A stretch of DNA of 64,000 nt from Sporosarcina sp. BP05 (GTDB taxonomy: Bacteria; Bacillota; Bacilli; Bacillales_A; Planococcaceae): contig NZ_JACFTD010000002.1 of NCBI RefSeq assembly GCF_014282005.1, positions 372,001 to 436,000 on the forward strand. Direction: 5' to 3'. Numbering within the stretch: position 1 is the stretch's first letter; each line of letters begins with the position of its first letter. Position numbers and translations under genes: made by a program. This document shows, piece after piece, positions 26,338 to 35,640 of the stretch. The notes under the pieces were generated by a model, which saw only the letters and a list, made by a program, of their open reading frames with translations, was not told the DNA's origin and searched no databases.

Positions 26338-27318
26338 TCACTGCGAACTCAAAATCAACTCTCTACTTTCTTTCTCAAATACATTAGTCAAATGCTCAAG
26401 CACCGTCAAATAAACAAGCCCGTTACCTTCAAGCTTTGGCGAGAATCCTAGTGGAACGGTCCTTTTAATTAGCTGGGCATAGAGCTCTGGCTCTGAAAGT
26501 TCTCGACCGAAACTGTTGTTGACCAATCCTTTGATGAGGGCTAGTGCTCCGGAAACATGGGGTGCAGCCATTGACGTTCCGCTTAATGTTGCAAATTTCC
26601 CGTTTAAATAGGTAGAGAGGATCTTTTCACCCGGAGCAACTACATCGATTTCATTATGAGAGTTGGAAAAATCGGAAGGGCGTCGCTCAAGATTTATGGC
26701 ACCCACACTAATGACTTCGTTATAACGGCCTGGATAGGCGAATTCATCGGTTGAATCGTCGCCGTCACCCTCGTTTCCGGCTGCACAAACTACGAGGATA
26801 TTATTTGTGACCGCTTTTTTAATCGCTTCATGAAGTTCTGGCAAATCGGTTGGGCCGCCTAGTGACATGGAGATAATATCCACCTTTTGTTCAATCGCAT
26901 AATTGATGCCGTTGATAATCCAGCCATATTGTCCCGAGCCTTTTCTATTCAATACCTTCACGATAAGCAAACTAGCTTCAGGGGCTACTCCAACTACGCC
27001 TTTATCGTTCTGTTGTGCAGCAATCGTTCCAGCAACGTGCGTGCCATGACCATTGTAATCAAGGTATATATCGGGATTGCTTCCATCATCGTCCGTAAAG
27101 TTCTGACCGCCTATAATCTGTTCTTGTAAATCCGGGTGGCTACTATCGCACCCTGTATCCAGGATAGCTACCGTGATACCTTTTCCTTTTGTTTCCTTCC
27201 AAATTGCGGGTGCTTGAATTAATTCCACGCCCGGTGGAACTTCATGGACCTCCGTGGCTTGAGCAATCACTTCGTATGGAATTACATGAACTAAATTCTC
27301 CACTTTATACCTCCTCAT
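26338..27318 (-). CDS. Intracellular subtilisin-type serine protease
   Basis: The 326-residue S8 peptidase has the catalytic triad Asp54 (AILDTGCD), His91 (NGHGTHVAG) and Ser249 (LSGTSMAAPH). There is no signal peptide. Instead a short N-terminal extension carries an IPY motif (residues 13-15), as in the bacillar intracellular subtilisins, where this segment blocks the active site until it is cut off. The length and the conserved run SLLIVKVLNRKGSGQYGWI match IspA. It acts in the cytoplasm in bulk protein turnover, usually in stationary phase. It is transcribed alone on the minus strand. Confidence 0.93.
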   Translation of the reverse strand: MRRYKVENLVHVIPYEVIAQATEVHEVPPGVELIQAPAIWKETKGKGITVAILDTGCDSSHPDLQEQIIGGQNFTDDDGSNPDIYLDYNGHGTHVAGTIAAQQNDKGVVGVAPEASLLIVKVLNRKGSGQYGWIINGINYAIEQKVDIISMSLGGPTDLPELHEAIKKAVTNNILVVCAAGNEGDGDDSTDEFAYPGRYNEVISVGAINLERRPSDFSNSHNEIDVVAPGEKILSTYLNGKFATLSGTSMAAPHVSGALALIKGLVNNSFGRELSEPELYAQLIKRTVPLGFSPKLEGNGLVYLTVLEHLTNVFEKESRELILSSQ

Positions 27319-27534
27319 TGTATGATTTGCAATCTGCTAAGAAAGAGACTTTACCAGTATTTAGTCACGGTTGCAGTAAAAATAGTAAACTATTTGTTTC
27401 TATTAGTAGTGCTTGCTACATACTATAATTGAACGGAACCTACATAGTCAGTCGCAGTAGGTCCTCTACGTGCAAGCTTAGTCTATGATCATTAACTAAA
27501 TACGAAGAAGTCTAGCCTTGGCAATGAATCTAGC

Positions 27535-28035
27535 AAAATGCATTGCACTTTTGGAGACAATTCATCATATAATAAAAAACGTGACATAGAATAAAAAGGG
27601 ACTGGGCGTTTGAACACTCAGTCCTATATTAATAATCTGTAAGACAAAATCATGTTCGACTTTACGTATCGTACGATGGTGTAGCTGGTTGGGTAGGAAA
27701 AGCATTTGGCCGAGAAGAAAGAAGTAATTGTCCACACGTCTGCCGATGGGGGGCGGTTACTTCTCTCTAGACAGGAAAACGATAACTGACAACGACACCG
27801 ACATAAAAGCAATCCATCCACCAGATAGTGACATGAGTAAACTTAGTACTTCGTATGTTGTCATTGGTTTTCACCTCCTTTCATTTCAAAGGGCTTAAAA
27901 ATCCTTCCTCTATTCTTTGTAGATAAATTAAAACCAAGATGCATATTTTATAGGGTTGAAAAATTATATAAAAAGCCCTACTATTATGTATATGTGAAAT
28001 CAATATGTATATGTCTATTTGCGACGGGAAATTCC
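27535..28035. repeat. Duplicated toxin locus, copy 1
   Basis: About 450-500 bases of this stretch recur at 28402-28850 in the same order: a CATCATA-AATAAAAAACGTG start, a short hairpin around ACTCAGTCCT, the toxin gene with its GCCGATGGGGGGCGG tail, and upstream of the toxin a pair of ATATGTATATG repeats. The remaining sequence between 27319 and 27535 shows no gene. Confidence 0.65.
27757..27864 (-). CDS. Putative holin-like toxin (type I toxin-antitoxin)
   Basis: This 35-residue peptide reads MTTYEVLSLLMSLSGGW then a hydrophobic stretch and ends in SREK. It matches the holin-like toxin family, whose members start M-x-T/V-Y-E-A/V-L and form one membrane helix. AAAGGAGGTG lies before the ATG at perfect spacing. 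GAAGTAA and TTACTTC flank a GC-rich segment at 27721-27765, which may hold the terminator shared with an antisense antitoxin RNA. It would act in the cell membrane; the antitoxin is inferred. Confidence 0.7.
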   Translation of the reverse strand: MTTYEVLSLLMSLSGGWIAFMSVSLSVIVFLSREK

Positions 28036-28401
28036 AGAAACAAAGTGTGATATCCACTATAACCCAAGGATAAATATGGGATACCCTCATGTAAATCGTA
28101 TCATAAACTGACTATTCAGTCCAATCAATTATTCAATAGATTGAATAATTGATTCAGAAGCCTTATGTAAGATTAATCCATTTTAGCGCTTAGTCACTAG
28201 TGCAGCCCGGAACTTAAAAGAAATTTTTCAATTAGTAGTACATGTTACATATTTTGGGTAATTGTTACGTGTAGATTGTGTAACGGTAAGTCCTAAATGC
28301 GCATGCTGCTAAAATAAAGTTGAGCTATGCTTGCTTTTTAATCAATGACTAAAACGAGGGTAGATAGGGCGCAAAATCCATGTAAGAGTGGATTTGGCCG
28401 C

Positions 28402-28850
28402 CTTTATTGATAATTCATCATAGAATAAAAAACGTGGCAGGCAATTAAAAGGGATTAATTGATTGAACAATCAGTCCTAAAGTGGTATACTAGTAAATGT
28501 AATGCAGGTCAATAGTGCACATCTTTCGACTGTGTAAATAGTTGGATAGAAAAAGCATTTGGCCGAGAAGGAAGAAGTAATTGTCACACGTCTGCCGATG
28601 GGGGGCGGTTACTTCTTTCTTGATAATAAAAAGATTACTGACAAAGTCACCGATATTAATGCAATCTATTCACTAGATAGTGAAATGAAAAAGCTTAGTA
28701 TTTCGTATGTTGTCATTGGTTTGCACTTCTTTTCATTTTGAAGTACCTAACTGTCTGTTATACATACTCCTCCCATAAACTAAAAAACTTTATACGTAAC
28801 TCATTATTATGTATATGTGAAATTAATATGTATATGTCGAATTGTTGTAG
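28402..28850. repeat. Duplicated toxin locus, copy 2
   Basis: This is the diverged second copy of the block at 27535-28035. It keeps the GCCGATGGGGGGCGG tail and the paired ATATGTATATG motifs, but the toxin gene is broken. The sequence between the two copies (28036-28401) contains no gene I can support. Confidence 0.65.
28609..28716 (-). pseudogene. Broken holin-like toxin gene
   Basis: The reading begins MTTYEILSFFISLSSE and then meets TAG (28666-28668) at the place of Trp in copy 1; the remaining codons still align to the same end. The ribosome site has also decayed from AAAGGAGGTG to AAAAGAAGTG. The gene has been silenced twice. Confidence 0.7.
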
Positions 28851-28924
28851 AAAATGCTTTTTTTTTTTGGAAACCATTTTTCAAACTATGAAATAAAGAT
28901 CCAACTCCTATAGGAAGACAAAAT

Positions 28925-28966
28925 AAAAAACGTTCTAGACACAAAAGTGTCTAGAACGTTTTTTTG
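28925..28966. terminator. Strong bidirectional terminator without an obvious gene
   Basis: An 18-bp perfect stem (AAAAAACGTTCTAGACAC, 28925-28942, with its complement at 28947-28964) around an AAAA loop has A- and T-runs on both sides. No gene ends at it on the plus strand. It may separate the toxin locus from the protease-nuclease gene. The rest of 28741-29273 shows no gene. Confidence 0.8.
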
Positions 28967-29273
28967 AATTTCTTGAATCTTATACTGATGCTTGTATTTA
29001 TCAGATAAAACGCTGTGAAAACGGGTCTTTAATGACTAAAGTCGCAATTGGATAATTATTGGTCTAAAGACTTTATTAAATTATACTGAAGAAATACCTT
29101 TTAAAAAAATGCCTCTAATGTTAGAATAATTACAATAATTGAAATTATTTCAAATTGAACTTATGAATAAATGTTTAAATTGTACGTAACCATCCCAAAA
29201 GCATCGGAGCTAATTGAAGGAAATCTTTATTTCAATTTATAAGGCTCGATTTTAAAATCTAAGGAGGAGAAAC

Positions 29274-31073
29274 ATGTCCATTAAAAGACTTGAAAAGTAT
29301 CTGGATTTTAATGTGGATCTTGTGGATTCGCAACAACAACAAGCATTAAAGCGTTACATCACGCGTATTAGTGAACGTGAACGTATTGCTAGCGAACTGA
29401 AGACTAAAAATCCTCTTGAAGTAGATACGCCTGAACGAGTGGCGTTTCGCAAATCGATGATTGATCCACGTGATGGACTTGCAATTGAGCGTATTATTGG
29501 CGAAGATGATTTGCTTCCTATTTCTTATCTTGCAGCGGGGCTTCAAGCAGCCAATCCAGTTTGTAGAATTGAAATCCGCGATCGTATAGGCAAAGTTCTC
29601 GGACATGCTACAGGGTTTCTTGTCTCACCCTCATTATTGCTTACAAATAATCATGTTTTGGGGAATTACAATACGGCCCAGTTCAGTGTCGCACAATTCA
29701 ACTATGAAGTTGGTCTAGACTTAAAGGAGCGCCCGGTGAAAAGCTTCCATTTTACACCTGAGCGTTTCTTTATAACGGATCAAAAGCTTGATTTCACATT
29801 AGTCGCGATAGAGGAAGTGTCATCTGATGGCACAAAAATAAGTGATTTTGGGTTCTTGCCTCTCCTACCTCAAACGGGCAAAGGGCTAGTTGGTGAATGT
29901 GTATCAATTATTCAACATCCACTAGGTGCACCCAAAGCTGTAGCAATCAGAGAGAATCAGATAATGGATGTATTTGACGATTACATGCACTACACAACAG
30001 ATACCATGCCAGGATCCTCCGGTTCACCTGTATATAATGATGAATGGATTGTCATTTCCCTCCACCATGCAGGAGTTCCAGATCCAAAGAACGGGACTGA
30101 ATTTATAGCCAATGAAGGGATTCGTATTAGCAGCATTATCCAGTTCGTCGTGGAGCAAGGTACCAACTTGAGTGATGATCAAAAATTGTTAATGAAGGAT
30201 ATTGTGAAGGAATGGGAAATTCCTGGTCAAAGCCATCAAGAGGTGCTAGTAGAAGAGCTAAGCGATTCATGGTATGAAGGTTTGACCGGTTACGACACTC
30301 AATTTCTAGGTAATGATTATGACGTTCCTCATCCGGTATTCCGGTCTGATCTTGAGCAGGATATTGCCCAGTTAAAAGACGGGAGCAATGTGCTTCATTA
30401 TACGCATTTTTCAATTGTCATGAGCAAGTCGCGCCGTTTAGCCTATTATACGGTGGTGAATATTGACGGCAATCAATTGATGAAGATTGGCCGTAACGAC
30501 AAATGGTATCTCGATTCCCGCATTGAAACAGCGTACCAGTGCGGTCCTGAATTATATAAAAATAATTCGCTTGATCGGGGACATCTTGTCCGTCGACGTG
30601 ATCCTGTTTGGGGAGATTCAGCAAAAAAGGCAAATGAGGATACGTTCCATTTTACAAATTGTGCCCCTCAGGAAAGTAAGTTGAATCAAAAAAGTTGGCT
30701 AGATCTGGAGAATTACATTTTAGACAATGCCGAAAACTCGAATCTTAAAGTGACAGTGTTTACTGGACCCGTTTTTCGGATGGATGACATTATTTATAGG
30801 GGAGTTCAGATACCGGCAGAGTTTTGGAAAATAGCCGTCATCGTTAAGAAAGACGGGAATTTATCTGCAACTGCTTATTTACAGACTCAAAAAAGTCTTA
30901 TTGAGGATTTAGAATTTGCTTACGGCGAGTATAAAACATATCAAGTACCCATTTCAAAAATTGAAGCGATTACAGGTCTTGATTTTGAAGACTTACGCAA
31001 TTATGATCCACTCAATCTATTGGAATCAACAATAGGATATGTCATTGATGCATCCGGGGATATCAAACTTTGA
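29274..31073 (+). CDS. Trypsin-like protease fused to a DNA/RNA non-specific endonuclease
   Basis: The 599-residue protein has no signal peptide or membrane segment. A polar N-terminal helical region (1-95) precedes a trypsin-like domain with His127 (LLTNNHVLG), Asp173 (LDFTLVAIE) and Ser249 (MPGSSGSPVY). From about residue 345 comes a NUC1-type nuclease domain with the DRGH motif (434-437, His437 the likely general base) and the metal-ligand Asn near 471 (KLNQKSWLDLENY). Both active sites look complete. Secreted NUC1 enzymes degrade nucleic acid, but a cytosolic form fused to a protease would suit a self-cleaving suicide effector. That role is inference. GGAGGAG precedes the ATG. Confidence 0.88.
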   Translation: MSIKRLEKYLDFNVDLVDSQQQQALKRYITRISERERIASELKTKNPLEVDTPERVAFRKSMIDPRDGLAIERIIGEDDLLPISYLAAGLQAANPVCRIEIRDRIGKVLGHATGFLVSPSLLLTNNHVLGNYNTAQFSVAQFNYEVGLDLKERPVKSFHFTPERFFITDQKLDFTLVAIEEVSSDGTKISDFGFLPLLPQTGKGLVGECVSIIQHPLGAPKAVAIRENQIMDVFDDYMHYTTDTMPGSSGSPVYNDEWIVISLHHAGVPDPKNGTEFIANEGIRISSIIQFVVEQGTNLSDDQKLLMKDIVKEWEIPGQSHQEVLVEELSDSWYEGLTGYDTQFLGNDYDVPHPVFRSDLEQDIAQLKDGSNVLHYTHFSIVMSKSRRLAYYTVVNIDGNQLMKIGRNDKWYLDSRIETAYQCGPELYKNNSLDRGHLVRRRDPVWGDSAKKANEDTFHFTNCAPQESKLNQKSWLDLENYILDNAENSNLKVTVFTGPVFRMDDIIYRGVQIPAEFWKIAVIVKKDGNLSATAYLQTQKSLIEDLEFAYGEYKTYQVPISKIEAITGLDFEDLRNYDPLNLLESTIGYVIDASGDIKL

Positions 31074-31105
31074 AGTTATGTATAAAAGTCCGCTGTGAAA
31101 TTAGT

Positions 31106-31154
31106 GAAAATGAAAACCGCTTAGGGCAATATATCCTAAGTGGTTTTCATTTTC
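31106..31154. terminator. Terminator shared by the protease-nuclease gene and a chemoreceptor remnant
   Basis: A 20-base arm (31106-31125) pairs with 31135-31154, with one wobble, and its core AAAACCGCTTAGG is the same as in the terminators near 40541 and 49387. It works in both directions. Confidence 0.85.
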
Positions 31155-31280
31155 TTAAACCTTAAATCGATTAACCGCTAAACTCAATTCCTCACTCAAC
31201 TCCGTCAACCTCTCCGCTCCATCCTTTACAGATTGAATCGCACGAAGTTGTTCATCTGTTGAAGCACTTACTTCTTTACC
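31155..31280 (-). pseudogene. Fragment of a chemoreceptor gene 3' end
   Basis: The minus strand encodes [16 protein letters not shown] and LAVNRFKV with a stop, nearly identical to the last 40 residues of the chemoreceptor at 49436-51433. Nothing upstream of it belongs to such a gene. Together with its terminator it forms a repeat found again at 40541 and 49387. Sequence from 31281 to 31531 shows no other gene. Confidence 0.75.
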
Positions 31281-31531
31281 ATTCATAAACCAAATAATAC
31301 AATTGAAAATCCGCATTGGACACTTAGTCAAATACGGGTTTTGTGGCTTCTTAAACTTTACACGGATTTACTGCCATACTCCACTGGAGTGAAATAAAAA
31401 TTGTAAATTGTCTGATAACCACTTGTGCACTCGGAAAGGTCATGGTAAGATATATTTAGTTTAACAGGGAAAACTTGGTTTTTTATAATAAACCGTTGTA
31501 ATTTATCTTTAAGCTAGAGGTGAAAAGGTAT

Positions 31532-32323
31532 ATGGAAAAAAAGTATTGGGTTCCATCTATAGAAAGAACAGACATGGTTTTAAAAAAAATAGGTCAGTCA
31601 CCAAATCAATTACGATTGATAGACTTATCAAAGGAATTGGAAATAAATAAAAGCTCCTTGTTTTCTCTGTTGAATACTTTAGAAAATTTAAAATGGATAA
31701 CAAAAGAAGGTGATACGTATAATCTTGGTCCTGCTCTCGGAGCACTAAGTGCGGCGTATTTAAACCAGTTCAATATACTTCAATCGTTCCATAAAGAAGC
31801 GGGATTCTCAGTTGCGGTTATTAATGAACATATACAACTAGGAATCTTGGAAGAAGAAGATGTGATTTATCTTGGGAAAATGGAAGGCGACTCAAGAGTC
31901 CGACTTGTTACAAATCCTGGAATGCGTTTTCCAGCTTACGCATCTTCAATTGGTAAAATACAATTAATTGGACATACAAAAGAAGAATTGCAAAAAAGAT
32001 TTGAAACCAGTGATTGGGAACAAAAAACACCAAACACAATATCATCCCTTGATGAACTTTACGAAAATGTACAACTTGCCAAACGCGATGGATATGCAAT
32101 TGAGAATGAAGAAGCATCACTAGGATTCCATTGCGTAGCTGCCCCTATTTATAACTTTGAAAATAAAATCATTGCTGGTGTTAGTTTTACAATGATGAAA
32201 AGCAGTTGGGGAACGAAAAAAGATGCAGCAAAAGATGAAATACTAAATCTAGCATTTCGATTATCCCAGATTGCAGGGTATTCAGGCCATATGAAACAGG
32301 CCGTCAATAAAGAAATAGAATAA
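31532..32323 (+). CDS. IclR-family transcriptional regulator
   Basis: The 263-residue protein has an N-terminal winged helix (about residues 5-65, with RLIDLSKELEINKSSLFSLLNTLE) and a C-terminal effector-binding GAF-like domain (RLVTNPGMRFPAYASSIGKI, later GYAIENEEASLGFHCVAAPIYN), the standard IclR layout. I prefer the ATG at 31532 because AGAGGTG lies nine bases before it. It heads the sugar-acid cluster and probably controls it in response to a pathway intermediate such as a 2-keto-3-deoxy acid. Confidence 0.92.
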   Translation: MEKKYWVPSIERTDMVLKKIGQSPNQLRLIDLSKELEINKSSLFSLLNTLENLKWITKEGDTYNLGPALGALSAAYLNQFNILQSFHKEAGFSVAVINEHIQLGILEEEDVIYLGKMEGDSRVRLVTNPGMRFPAYASSIGKIQLIGHTKEELQKRFETSDWEQKTPNTISSLDELYENVQLAKRDGYAIENEEASLGFHCVAAPIYNFENKIIAGVSFTMMKSSWGTKKDAAKDEILNLAFRLSQIAGYSGHMKQAVNKEIE

Positions 32324-32363
32324 TCCATTTTGAAAATAATAATTCTGAAGGAGCTAACCAATT

Positions 32364-33830
32364 ATGCAAACGCTATCTAAAGAGAAAGTTTTCAACAATC
32401 TGATTAACAACGAATGGGTGGAGTCATCTTCACGGAAAACAATTAAAAGCATTAGCCCGTTAAATAAAGAAAATGTAGTCGGCTACGTTCAAAACTCAAA
32501 CAAAGAAGACTTGGAGAAAACAGTCAATGCAGCACATGAAGCGAAAAAGGCTTGGAGGAAAATTGGTCAAGCAGCAAGGGGACAATATTTGTTTAAAGTA
32601 GCAAATATTCTTGAGGAAAACATAGATGATATTGCTGAAACAATGACCAGGGAAATGGGTAAAACACTTCCGGAGGCAAAAGGAGAAACCGCACGAGGTG
32701 TTGCAATTCTTCGCTACTATGCTGGAGAAGGAATGAGGAAAGAGGGAGATGTAATTCCATCTTCCGACAAAGACGCGCTTATGTTTACAAAACGAACGCC
32801 ACTTGGAGTTGTTGGTATCATTACGCCGTGGAACTTCCCAGTAGCTATTCCAATTTGGAAAATTGCACCTGCACTTGTTTATGGTAATACAGTTGTGTTT
32901 AAGCCTGCAACCGAAGCAGCTGTTACGGCTACGAAAGTAGTGAATTGTTTCGTTAAAGCGGGATTGCCTGCTGGAGTACTGAACTTCATCACAGGTTCAG
33001 GATCCGTAATTGGCCAGGATTTAATTGAACATCCCCTTCTGGACGCGATTACATTTACTGGTTCTGAAAACGTAGGTGAAGGTGTAGCGAAATCAGCGGC
33101 AGCCCGCGGCATTAAGTTCCAATTAGAAATGGGTGGGAAAAATCCGGTTATCGTTACGAAAGACGCTGATATTGATGTAGCAGTAGAAGCGGTGATTAGC
33201 GGAGCTTTCCGGTCATCCGGTCAGAAATGTACAGCCTCAAGCCGCGTAATTGTAGATGAGCAAGTTTACGATAGATTCGTAGACAAGCTGGTTACAGAAA
33301 CTAAAAAAGTCACTGTAGGCGATGCGCTAAAAGAAGGAATCTGGATGGGCCCATCTGCTAGTGAAAGTCAGTTTAATACAGTCAAACAATATATTGAAAT
33401 CGGGAAAGAAGAAGGAGCTACCCTGTTAGTTGGCGGGGAAGTACTGACTGGAGAAGAGTTTGAGAAAGGTTTTTATATTACACCAGCCATTTTCGGAGAT
33501 GTGCAATCAGATATGAGAATTGCTCAAGAAGAAATCTTCGGCCCAGTTATTGCATTGCTCCGTGCAACAGACTTGGAAAATGCAATTGACATCGCTAATG
33601 ATACAAAGTACGGATTGAGTGCATCAATCTTCACAACTAATATAGGTTCTATCCTTGAATTCATTGACGAAATTGAGGTTGGGTTAATTCGGATTAATGC
33701 GGAAAGTGCAGGAGTAGAACTTCAGGCACCATTCGGGGGTATGAAAGCATCGAGTACTGGATCTCGCGAACAAGGACAAGCGGCAATAGAATTCTATACA
33801 GCCATTAAAACAGTCTTCATCAAATCATAG
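32364..33830 (+). CDS. gucD: 2,5-dioxovalerate (alpha-ketoglutarate semialdehyde) dehydrogenase
   Basis: This 488-residue NAD(P)-dependent aldehyde dehydrogenase oxidises 2,5-dioxopentanoate to 2-oxoglutarate, the last step of glucarate, galactarate and some pentose pathways. The fold markers are [18 protein letters not shown], the catalytic Glu in LEMGGKNP and the nucleophilic Cys in GQKCTASS. Long identical stretches with B. subtilis YcbD/GucD ([33 protein letters not shown]) favour this substrate over others. It lies 40 bases after the IclR gene, probably in one operon. Confidence 0.9.
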   Translation: MQTLSKEKVFNNLINNEWVESSSRKTIKSISPLNKENVVGYVQNSNKEDLEKTVNAAHEAKKAWRKIGQAARGQYLFKVANILEENIDDIAETMTREMGKTLPEAKGETARGVAILRYYAGEGMRKEGDVIPSSDKDALMFTKRTPLGVVGIITPWNFPVAIPIWKIAPALVYGNTVVFKPATEAAVTATKVVNCFVKAGLPAGVLNFITGSGSVIGQDLIEHPLLDAITFTGSENVGEGVAKSAAARGIKFQLEMGGKNPVIVTKDADIDVAVEAVISGAFRSSGQKCTASSRVIVDEQVYDRFVDKLVTETKKVTVGDALKEGIWMGPSASESQFNTVKQYIEIGKEEGATLLVGGEVLTGEEFEKGFYITPAIFGDVQSDMRIAQEEIFGPVIALLRATDLENAIDIANDTKYGLSASIFTTNIGSILEFIDEIEVGLIRINAESAGVELQAPFGGMKASSTGSREQGQAAIEFYTAIKTVFIKS

Positions 33831-33876
33831 TCAACCAAACTACCAGGATTGGTTAAAGGAAAGGAAGCGAAGTTAA

Positions 33877-34568
33877 ATGAAATTTCGCGGAATTATCCCT
33901 CCATTGGTCATCTTGTTTGATGAAACTGGGGAACTTGATATAGATTTGAATCGAAGATACGTAAACGAACTGCTTAGACATATCATTCATGGTGTACTTG
34001 CAGTGAACCCTTTTTATTGGAAACTTTCCGATGAGCAATTATATAACTATTATTCTATCATCGCTGAAAGCACGAAGTTGCCCGTTATTCTATATAACAT
34101 TCCTAGTCTAACGGGTCAATCGCTGTCAGTTGAATTAGTAAAAAGGCTCGCTTGTAATTACTTGAATATTCGCGGTATAAGGGAAGCTGCTCGCAAGATT
34201 AGTCAGATTCGGGAAATGATTACAGCGGTGAAAACAGTGAGAGAAGACTTTATGATATTTTCCGCTTTTGACGAACATTTATTGCCTGCATGAACGATTG
34301 GATCTGTAGGTAGTATTAATTGGAGCAGCGTCTTCGCTCCAGAAGTTTCGGTTGACTTGTATGAAGCATACCGAAAAGAAAATCTTGCTGAAGCAGAAAT
34401 AGAACATAAAAGACTACCCCTGTTAATGGGGATTTATATTATTGGACCAGCCTTTTCACGGCGTTGAAAGAAGCAATTCATCAAAGATGGCTATCAGAAA
34501 AAGCAGGACATCGGGCACCATTTGATGTATATCCTGCAGATCTATCAGAACAGGTCTCATCTTTATAA
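33877..34568 (+). pseudogene. Broken DapA-family gene (5-dehydro-4-deoxyglucarate dehydratase type)
   Basis: The reading starts like a DapA-family enzyme (RGIIPPLVILFDETGELD) but jumps from HIIHGV to LAVNPFYWKLSDEQLY, losing about 60 residues that hold the GTTGE motif. It keeps VILYNIPSLTG, then has a different residue region where the Schiff-base Lys is expected, and a TGA at 34291. Remnants of the C-terminus continue to 34568 in other frames (SGHRAPFDVYP-like). In a working pathway this enzyme would make 2,5-dioxovalerate, the substrate of the dehydrogenase upstream. Confidence 0.8.
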
Positions 34569-34601
34569 AAAAATAATTGAAAAGAAAGAAGGAATGAAAT
34601 T

Positions 34602-35552
34602 ATGAAAGAATCTCGCGAACTATTAGAAAAACTAGGGTACCCTTCAACAGATTATAAAGAGCTTCCTACATCAACGAAAACGTTTCCAGACGGCGCTCAG
34701 TATCGTATTGAGATACCAAGTGTTGAAGGACCGGTTGCTCTAAAAGCAGCATTGGCCGAAATTGACAAACGTGGTTTAACTGTTCACAGAGTGTCTCAAG
34801 GAAGTGGAATTATGCTTCAAACGGATGAAGAAATCAAGGAAATGTGTGAGCTTACTGCTGAGAGAGGCATGGAGCTTAGCCTGTTCGTAGGACCCCGCGG
34901 AACATGGGATATCAGTGCACAGCCGTTGACAAGTGGCGGGCAGTCTATTGCCTTGCGCCATGAAGGAGCAGATCAACTAGTTTACGCAATGGAAGACTTA
35001 AAAAGAGGAGCTGAACTTGGATTGCGAGGTGCATTAGTCGCAGACGAAGGTCTACTTCTCTTGACAAAAGAAATGAAAAAAGCCGGACAATTACCCGAAG
35101 ACTTTGTAGTGAAGGCATCTGTTCAAATGGGCTCGGCAAATCCGGTTTCGATCAAACTAATGCAGGACCTAGGTGCAGACACATACAACGTGCCAACTGC
35201 ACTTACGCTAGCCAAACTTGCGTCTATCCGTCAATCCATCGATATTCCAATCGACTTATATGTTGAGGTGCCGGATAACTTAGGTGGCTTCCTTCGCTAC
35301 TATGAAATTCCGGAAATTATTCGTGTTTTGGCTCCTGTTTATATTAAATTCGGGCTCCGTAATCATCCCGATGTGTATCCTTCAGGAAAACAGTGGGAGA
35401 AAATAAATGTAGAACTAGCTCAAGAACGTGTACGTCGCACGGCACTTGGGGTACAAATGATCGAGCGATATTATCCGGAAGCAAAAACATCAAAACTTGG
35501 AGCTGAAGGACTAGGTATTCCAGTGAAAGTTGACAACTTAGTAACAACATAA
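34602..35552 (+). CDS. U32-peptidase-like TIM-barrel protein
   Basis: The 316-residue soluble protein has an alternating strand-helix pattern with GLRGALVADEGLL, VVKASVQMGSANPVSIKLMQDLGADTYNVP and IDLYVEVPDNLGG, resembling proteins annotated as U32 peptidases found beside sugar-acid genes. No classical protease triad is visible, so an enzyme acting on a small sugar acid is as likely as proteolysis. GAAAGAAGGA lies before the ATG. A fragment of a paralogue's 3' end is found at 40734-40802, so a second such gene once existed nearby. Confidence 0.6.
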   Translation: MKESRELLEKLGYPSTDYKELPTSTKTFPDGAQYRIEIPSVEGPVALKAALAEIDKRGLTVHRVSQGSGIMLQTDEEIKEMCELTAERGMELSLFVGPRGTWDISAQPLTSGGQSIALRHEGADQLVYAMEDLKRGAELGLRGALVADEGLLLLTKEMKKAGQLPEDFVVKASVQMGSANPVSIKLMQDLGADTYNVPTALTLAKLASIRQSIDIPIDLYVEVPDNLGGFLRYYEIPEIIRVLAPVYIKFGLRNHPDVYPSGKQWEKINVELAQERVRRTALGVQMIERYYPEAKTSKLGAEGLGIPVKVDNLVTT

Positions 35553-35562
35553 GATTTTTTTC

Positions 35563-35607
35563 ATACTTGAGATACGCAAAATAATTAGCTTATCTCAAGT
35601 ATTTTTA
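35563..35607 (+). terminator. Terminator after the U32-like gene
   Basis: A 12-bp perfect stem (ATACTTGAGATA 35563-35574 with 35591-35602) is followed by TTTTTATTT. It divides the sugar-acid cluster into two transcription units. Confidence 0.8.
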
Positions 35608-35640
35608 TTTCAGCAAAATAATAGTTAAGGGGGAAACTAG

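Noticed and set aside
28559..28741. Plus-strand 60-residue gene opposite the broken toxin
   Set aside because: The same DNA in copy 1 has no such open frame, and the conserved features all belong to the toxin strand.
29346..29606. Minus-strand frames inside the protease-nuclease gene and similar long antisense frames elsewhere
   Set aside because: They are shadows of well-supported genes, without ribosome sites or recognisable domains.
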